NCBI GenBank assembly: GCA_046330955.1
Contig: JAXLRT010000001.1
Location: 62,001 to 126,000, forward strand
Reading direction: 5' to 3'
Origin: JADJPO01 sp046330955
GTDB lineage: Bacteria; Actinomycetota; Actinomycetes; Actinomycetales; Kineosporiaceae
Length of the DNA: 64,000 bases
In this document: piece by piece, positions 60,529 to 64,000 of the stretch
How positions within the stretch are numbered: position 1 is the first letter of the stretch
How the letters are laid out: each line of letters opens with the position of its first letter
Notes under the pieces: generated by a model
What the model was told of the DNA's origin: nothing
Databases searched by the model: none
What the model saw: the letters and a program-made list of their open reading frames with translations, nothing else
Made by a program: the position numbers and the translations under genes

Positions 60529-61629
60529 TCAGCAGATTCGTGGCAGCACCTCACCCAAGGGCAGGTCGACCACCCGGGTGCCACCGAACCCGGTCCGGGC
60601 GACCACCATGCCGGGGTGTTCCTCGACCACCGTGCCGATGATCGACGCCCCGCGGCCGTACTCGTGTTCCCGCATCGCCGCCAGCACCGGCTCGGCGTGT
60701 GCGGGCGGAACGAAGGCGACCAGCTTGCCCTCGTTGGCGACGTAGAGCGGGTCCAGCCCCAGGACGGCGCAGGCGTTGGCCACGGCGTCCGGCACCGGCA
60801 GCGCACGCTCGACCAGCTCGATGCCGACTCCGGCGGCCTCGGCGATCTCGTTCAGACTGGCCGCGAGACCACCCCGGGTGGGGTCGCGCAGTACGTGGAC
60901 GTCGGGGCAGACGGCGAGCATGGCCGCCACCAGGCCGTGCAGCGGCGCGGTGTCCGAGACGATCTCGGTGCCGAATTGCAGGCCTTCGCGCACGCTCATG
61001 ACGGCCATCCCGTGCACCCCGAGATCGCCGCTGACGATCACCACGTCACCCGGCCTGGCCCGCTGCGGGCGGATGTCGACGCCGTCCGGCACCACCCCGA
61101 TACCGGCCGTGGTGACGTAGACGCCGTCCCCGTGGCCGATGTCGACCACCTTGGTGTCGCCGGTCACGATGCTCACCCCGGCCGCAGCGGCCGCCCGACC
61201 CATGGCGTCGGCGATCCGGCCGACCACGTCCAGCGGGGTGCCCTCCTCCAGGATGAAGGCCGCCGACAGGTGCAGCGGAACCGCGCCACTCATGGCCAGG
61301 TCGTTGACCGTGCCGTGGACGGCGAGATCACCCAGGCAGCCCCCGGGGAAGAACAGCGGGCGCACCACGTGGGAATCGGTCGAGAAGGCCAACCGGCTGC
61401 CGCCGATGGTCACCACCGCACTGTCGGAGGTGCCCGCAGGACTCGCGGTCACGGCGTCCGCGGTCATACCCCGGTCAGGGGACGGATCAGGGGACAGGGC
61501 CGGCAGGAACAGGTGCTGCACCAGCTCCGCCGACATCGCGCCGCCGCCGCCGTGACCGAGCACGACGACGGGCGAGGTGCGCAGCGGCAACGGGCAGCTC
61601 CAGCCCTCGATGTCCAGCCGCTCACCCAA
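60529..61629 (-). CDS. hypE: hydrogenase maturation carbamoyl-dehydratase HypE
   Basis: 366 residues. GHGGGGAMSAELVQHLF is the N-terminal HypE motif, STDSHVVRPLFFPGGCLGDL, SGDLGVHGMAVMS and LRDPTRGGLAASLNEIAEAA follow, and the protein ends in PRIC, whose Cys accepts the carbamoyl group turned into the active-site cyanide. A TTG start at 61629 overlaps hypD by 8 bp; no upstream alternative is better. Confidence 0.95.
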   Translation of the reverse strand: MGERLDIEGWSCPLPLRTSPVVVLGHGGGGAMSAELVQHLFLPALSPDPSPDRGMTADAVTASPAGTSDSAVVTIGGSRLAFSTDSHVVRPLFFPGGCLGDLAVHGTVNDLAMSGAVPLHLSAAFILEEGTPLDVVGRIADAMGRAAAAAGVSIVTGDTKVVDIGHGDGVYVTTAGIGVVPDGVDIRPQRARPGDVVIVSGDLGVHGMAVMSVREGLQFGTEIVSDTAPLHGLVAAMLAVCPDVHVLRDPTRGGLAASLNEIAEAAGVGIELVERALPVPDAVANACAVLGLDPLYVANEGKLVAFVPPAHAEPVLAAMREHEYGRGASIIGTVVEEHPGMVVARTGFGGTRVVDLPLGEVLPRIC

Positions 61630-62740
61630 CGCGGGTCTCCTGCCGGGCGGGGCCGTCCAGCCGGCGGTAGAGGTAGTAAGCGGCGCAGGCGCCCTCGCTG
61701 GACACCATGGTGGCCCCCAGCGGGGTGCGCGGGGTGCAGGTGGTGCCGAAGGCCTCGCACTCGCGGGGTTTGATCAGGCCCTGCAACACCTCACCGCTGC
61801 GACACTGGGGCGACTCGACGGTGCGGATGTCGGTCACGTCGAACCGGGTCTCGGCGTCCCAATCGCGGTAGCGGTCGCTGAGCCGCCAGCCGGACCCGGG
61901 GATCACCCCGATGCCGCGCCATGCCCGATCGGTCACCTCGAAGACGTCGGAGAGCATCGCCTGGGCAGCCGGGTTCCCTTCGGCCGGAACGGCTCTCGGG
62001 TAGGCGTTCTCGACCTCGGCGCGCCCGTCCTCGAGCTGGTGAACGGTGCGGCGGATGCCCTCGAGGATGTCGAGTGGCTCGAACCCGGTGACCACGATCG
62101 GGACGCCGTAGCGCTCGGCCAACGGGGGGTACTCGGCCGTGCCCATCACGCTGCAGACGTGACCGGCGGCCAGGAACGCCTGCACCCGGCAGCTCGGTGA
62201 CTCCATGATCGCAGTGATGGCCGGAGGGACGCGCACATGCGAGACCAGCAGGCTGAAGTTGGTGATGCCCAGCCGCTTCGCCTGGTGCACCGTCATCGCG
62301 TTCGGTGGGGCGGTGGTCTCGAAACCGATGCCGAAGAACACCACCTGACGATCGGGGTTGGCCTTGGCCAGCTCGAGGGCGTCCAGCGGCGAGTAGACCA
62401 CCCGGACATCGCCGCCGGCACTCTTGACCCGGAACAGGTCGACCTCGCTGCCGGGCACCCGCAGCATGTCGCCGAAGGAGCAGAAGATCACCTCGGGCCG
62501 GGCGGCGATGGCCAGCGCCTTGTCGATGATCTCGAGCGGCGTGACACACACCGGGCACCCCGGGCCGTGGATCAGCTCGAGCTGTTCGGGCAGCACCTGG
62601 TCGATGCCGTGCCGGATGATCGAGTGGGTCTGCCCGCCGCAGACCTCCATGATCGCCCAGGGCCGGGTGACAGTGGCGCGGATGTCGTCGAGCAACCGCT
62701 GGGCGAGCTCGGGGTCGTTGAACTCCTCGACGTACTTCAT
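61622..62740 (-). CDS. hypD: hydrogenase maturation protein HypD
   Basis: 372 residues. MEVCGGQTHSIIRHGIDQVL, LIHGPGCPVCVTPLEIID contain conserved Cys; VFFGIGFETTAPPNAMTVHQ and SPQCRSGEVLQGLIKPRECE with the later Cys binding the [4Fe-4S]. HypD scaffolds Fe(CN)2CO assembly with HypC. ATG 62740 overlaps the hypC stop by 4 bp. Synthesised between HypC and HypE from the same transcript. Confidence 0.96.
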   Translation of the reverse strand: MKYVEEFNDPELAQRLLDDIRATVTRPWAIMEVCGGQTHSIIRHGIDQVLPEQLELIHGPGCPVCVTPLEIIDKALAIAARPEVIFCSFGDMLRVPGSEVDLFRVKSAGGDVRVVYSPLDALELAKANPDRQVVFFGIGFETTAPPNAMTVHQAKRLGITNFSLLVSHVRVPPAITAIMESPSCRVQAFLAAGHVCSVMGTAEYPPLAERYGVPIVVTGFEPLDILEGIRRTVHQLEDGRAEVENAYPRAVPAEGNPAAQAMLSDVFEVTDRAWRGIGVIPGSGWRLSDRYRDWDAETRFDVTDIRTVESPQCRSGEVLQGLIKPRECEAFGTTCTPRTPLGATMVSSEGACAAYYLYRRLDGPARQETRVG

Positions 62741-63069
62741 GCGGACGCGGCCCGCGGGACCTGCGCCTGCACCTCCGGCGGTGCGGGCGGCGCGGTGCCT
62801 GCCTCGGCGGCAGCCCGGCCCCAGGAGTCACCGAACTCCTCGTCCATGATGCCGAGGCTCTCGAACAGCGCCAAGGTCTCGAGCGCGGAGGCCTCGTCGA
62901 GCTTCTGGATGGCGAACCCGACGTGGACGATGGTGTAGTCGCCGACGTCGATGTCCGGCAGGTAGGCCAGGCAGACGTCCTTGACCACGCCGCCGAAGTC
63001 GACCTTGGCCATGCGGGTGCCGTCCCGCTGCTCCACCTCGATGATCTTGCCGGGAACGGCCAGGCACAT
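62737..63069 (-). CDS. hypC: hydrogenase maturation chaperone HypC
   Basis: 110 residues. MCLAVPGKIIEVEQRDG at the start has the essential Cys2, followed by VDFGGVVKDVCLAYLPDIDV, GDYTIVHVGFAIQKLDE. The C-terminal ~35 residues (AAAEAGTAPPAPPEV...) are an Ala/Pro-rich extension beyond the usual ~80-90 residues. It binds HypD and delivers the Fe(CN)2CO unit. ATG 63069 with GAGGAG upstream. First gene of hypCDE; hydrogenase subunits and hypA/B/F are not in the window. Confidence 0.95.
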   Translation of the reverse strand: MCLAVPGKIIEVEQRDGTRMAKVDFGGVVKDVCLAYLPDIDVGDYTIVHVGFAIQKLDEASALETLALFESLGIMDEEFGDSWGRAAAEAGTAPPAPPEVQAQVPRAASA

Positions 63070-63217
63070 GGTGGACTCCTCGCGCTGCTGGGGGCGATCC
63101 GGTGTTCGAGCACCGTACCTGTCCGCGTCGTCGGTGTGGTGCGGCGCACACCCGAAAGTGACACGACGGGGCCGCCGTAGCAGGCTGGCCGCCACACGTA
63201 CCGGCGAAGGAGGCGGC

Positions 63218-64000
63218 ATGGCAGGAGTCAGGGTTCTGGTGGGCACCCGCAAGGGCGCGTTCGTCCTCACCTCGGACGAGGCCCGACGCGAGTGGCAGGT
63301 CGCAGGTCCGCACTTCCTGGGCTGGGAGGCCTACCACGTGGCCGGCTCCCCGCTGAACCCGGACCGGATCTGGGCGGCGCCCTCGATGGGTTGGTTCGGC
63401 CAGCAGGTACACCGCTCCGACGACGGCGGGGCGACCTGGGCGCCGGTGGGCAACGAGTTCGCCTACGCCACCGACCCGGGCACGCACCAGTGGTACGACG
63501 GCACGCCGCACCCATGGGAGTTCGCCCGGGTCTGGCACCTGGCGCCGTCCGTGCACGATCCCGACGTGGTGTTCGCGGGGGTCGAGGACGCCGGGCTGTT
63601 CCGCTCTGCGGATGCGGGGGCCAGCTGGCAGGAGGTGCCGGCGCTGCGGGACGTGTCCGGGTCGGCCTGGGCGCCCGGCGCCGGCGGCCTGTGCCTGCAC
63701 ACCATCCTGCAGCACCCGACCGATCCCGACCGGATGACGGTGGCGATCTCGGCGGCCGGCTGCTTCCGCACCGATGACGGTGGCAAGACGTGGCGTCCGG
63801 TCACCAAGGGGCTGCGCTCGGGGGAGATCCCGAACGAGACCGCGACCGTGGGGCACTGCGTGCACAAGCTGGCGGCTCACCCCTCGGCGCCGGACACGGT
63901 GTTCATGCAGAAGCACTGGGACGTCATGCGCACCGACGACGGCGGCGAGAACTGGACCGAGGTCAGCGGCGACCTGCCCACCGACTTCGGCTTCCCGATC
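63218..64000 (+). CDS. BNR-repeat (exo-alpha-sialidase/VPS10-like) protein, 3' end outside
   Basis: 261 residues seen, open to the edge. ATG 63218 after GAAGGAGG. VRVLVGTRKGAFVLTSDE opens a beta-propeller; BNR/Asp-box repeats appear as RSDDGGATWAPV, RSADAGASWQEV, TDDGGKTWRPV and TDDGGENWTEV. Such proteins are often annotated as glycosidases without proof. No signal peptide, so probably cytoplasmic. Divergent from hypC by 148 bp. Confidence 0.85.
   Translation, partial: MAGVRVLVGTRKGAFVLTSDEARREWQVAGPHFLGWEAYHVAGSPLNPDRIWAAPSMGWFGQQVHRSDDGGATWAPVGNEFAYATDPGTHQWYDGTPHPWEFARVWHLAPSVHDPDVVFAGVEDAGLFRSADAGASWQEVPALRDVSGSAWAPGAGGLCLHTILQHPTDPDRMTVAISAAGCFRTDDGGKTWRPVTKGLRSGEIPNETATVGHCVHKLAAHPSAPDTVFMQKHWDVMRTDDGGENWTEVSGDLPTDFGFPI

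Overview
The window is about 70% GC, with mostly C/G third codon positions, many GTG starts and many 4-bp ATGA/GTGA gene overlaps. It encodes mycothiol S-conjugate amidase (mca), a short-chain Z-isoprenyl synthase, a DUF222/HNH protein and actinobacterial DUF4245 and DUF4307 proteins. This points to an actinomycete. PAS plus methyl-accepting chemotaxis proteins suggest a motile lineage, but family or genus cannot be fixed from the sequence alone. No rRNA, tRNA or CRISPR array was recognised.

Layout. 1-3.6 kb: P1 peptidase (cut by the window edge), Nudix, pterin dehydratase-VOC fusion, VIT transporter, methyltransferase and a frameshifted pyrophosphohydrolase. 3.7-6.8 kb: a same-strand cluster of roadblock protein, Aer-type PAS protein, cytoplasmic PhnD-like binding protein, P-loop GTPase and phosphoribosyltransferase. 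6.8-11.3 kb: small accessory genes (Uma2 fragment, nucleotidyltransferase, DUF305 lipoprotein, site-2 protease, VOC, DUF1971). 11.3-16.5 kb: a patchwork island holding a duplicated and truncated DUF1971 start, a reductase, RidA, a headless methyltransferase, GNAT, TfoX-like, a Phd/RelE toxin-antitoxin pair, and a three-gene cassette between two 21-bp direct repeats, one of which is the 3' end of ychF.

16.5-58.6 kb carries a conserved actinobacterial backbone: ychF, ispH, xseA, xseB, a DUF4245 gene, fumarase, phoH, Z-isoprenyl synthase, hemolysin III, mca, a DUF4307 gene, greA, metB. As I recall the M. tuberculosis map, this matches the reverse order of the Rv1079-Rv1112 region. Between these anchors sit lineage-specific insertions: ArgA/RmuC/MFS and a DUF222-HNH gene with an SOS-box-like promoter; a protealysin-like protease with an emfourin-like inhibitor; a sucrose module (fructokinase, LacI regulator, amylosucrase); a DMFase-like lipoprotein; an AbiEi-like gene flanked by inverted copies of one hairpin element; moeA with an MprF-like gene; carbonic anhydrase; a split PAS/MCP receptor; and a transglycosylase with a CRP-like upstream site. 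58.8-64 kb: a Ser/Thr kinase, the hydrogenase-maturation operon hypC-hypD-hypE and the start of a BNR-repeat protein.

Cooperation that the sequence supports: amylosucrase would release fructose for the adjacent fructokinase under the LacI regulator; HypC, HypD and HypE act in one pathway; the PAS proteins near 4 kb and 46 kb are paralogues and may feed related signalling outputs.
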